This document shows positions 12,991 through 13,122 of a stretch of DNA of 13,122 nt, in pieces. The position numbers and the translations under genes were made by a program. The stretch spans positions 1-13,122 of the forward strand of contig JBAUWJ010000211.1 in NCBI GenBank assembly GCA_049583715.1, read 5' to 3'. Positions within the stretch are counted from its first letter, which is position 1; each line of letters begins with the position of its first letter. A model generated the notes under the pieces. It did not search any database. It was not told the DNA's origin and worked only from the letters and a program-made list of their open reading frames with translations. This stretch comes from JAANXG01 sp049583715. Lineage in GTDB: Bacteria > Pseudomonadota > Gammaproteobacteria > Arenicellales > JAANXG01.

Positions 12991-13122
12991 TCACGAACCG
13001 TTCAGCTGCCAGTTGTAGTCGATATCCGCTTCGATATTCACCGATTGCGGTAATGGATGATAGCGGCGGATAAAGGCTTCCACTCCGCCGTCGACGTTGA
13101 AATCGTCTTTGAACCAGTGAAA
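12991..13122 (-). CDS. DUF547 domain protein, C-terminal end (start outside window)
   Basis: The minus-strand frame enters from the right edge and ends in TGA at 12991-12993, giving 43 residues. FHWFKDDFN at the start, then GGVEAFIRRYHP and the terminal DYNWQLNG match the usual close of DUF547 proteins, in which an FKWF-DF segment precedes a GG-FI-RY helix and a Y-D/N-W-LN end. DUF547 proteins are usually exported and of unknown function. Only the tail is visible, so neither export signal nor start can be assessed. The 174-base gap to the beta-helix gene contains only a weak 5-bp hairpin (12827-12839). Confidence 0.75.
   Translation of the reverse strand, partial: FHWFKDDFNVDGGVEAFIRRYHPLPQSVNIEADIDYNWQLNGS

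Overview
The window is GC-rich chromosomal DNA from a proteobacterium, most likely a gammaproteobacterium. This rests on base composition, gene families and operon style; no marker gene in the window settles the taxonomy. About 6 kb on the left is a plus-strand amino-acid uptake and catabolism cluster. The middle and right part is a patchwork of minus-strand enzymes, including a distinctly AT-richer stretch with two sulfotransferase genes. A secreted beta-helix protein and the tail of a DUF547 protein end the window.

Left cluster (1-5858, +). The C-terminal third of a proline racemase/4-hydroxyproline epimerase family enzyme (with its second catalytic Cys) is followed by a complete polar amino-acid ABC importer: periplasmic binding protein, ATPase and two permeases. 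An SDR dehydrogenase and a DAO-type FAD amine/amino-acid oxidoreductase follow. Spacing is tight from the ATPase to the SDR. A strong hairpin separates the binding-protein gene from the ATPase gene, a layout that usually lets the binding protein be made in excess. Read together, the genes suggest import of a (hydroxy)proline-like or N-substituted amino acid, epimerisation, and oxidation by the flavoprotein. The substrate itself is an inference.

Middle (5923-8191, -). A ChaC-type gamma-glutamylcyclotransferase (glutathione degradation) lies downstream of a large FAD_binding_2 flavoprotein resembling 3-ketosteroid dehydrogenases. No other steroid gene is visible.

Sulfotransferase block (8373-10086, -). 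Two sulfotransferases of different subfamilies lie in DNA of much lower GC with AT-rich codon choice, which suggests horizontal acquisition. A 253-base spacer between them holds two hairpins. A further 533 bases upstream (10087-10619) have no gene I can recognise.

Right (10620-13122). A spermidine-synthase-like, SAM-fold protein (-) is divergent from a secreted right-handed beta-helix protein (+). The 526-base region between them holds at least four perfect inverted repeats and no convincing gene. The last 132 bases are the C-terminal end of a minus-strand DUF547 protein.

I found no rRNA, tRNA, CRISPR array, transposase or phage gene. Nothing here is clearly a new biological system. The features most worth checking are the uncharacterised amino-acid catabolic operon, the low-GC sulfotransferase pair and the structured 11.4-11.9 kb intergenic region.
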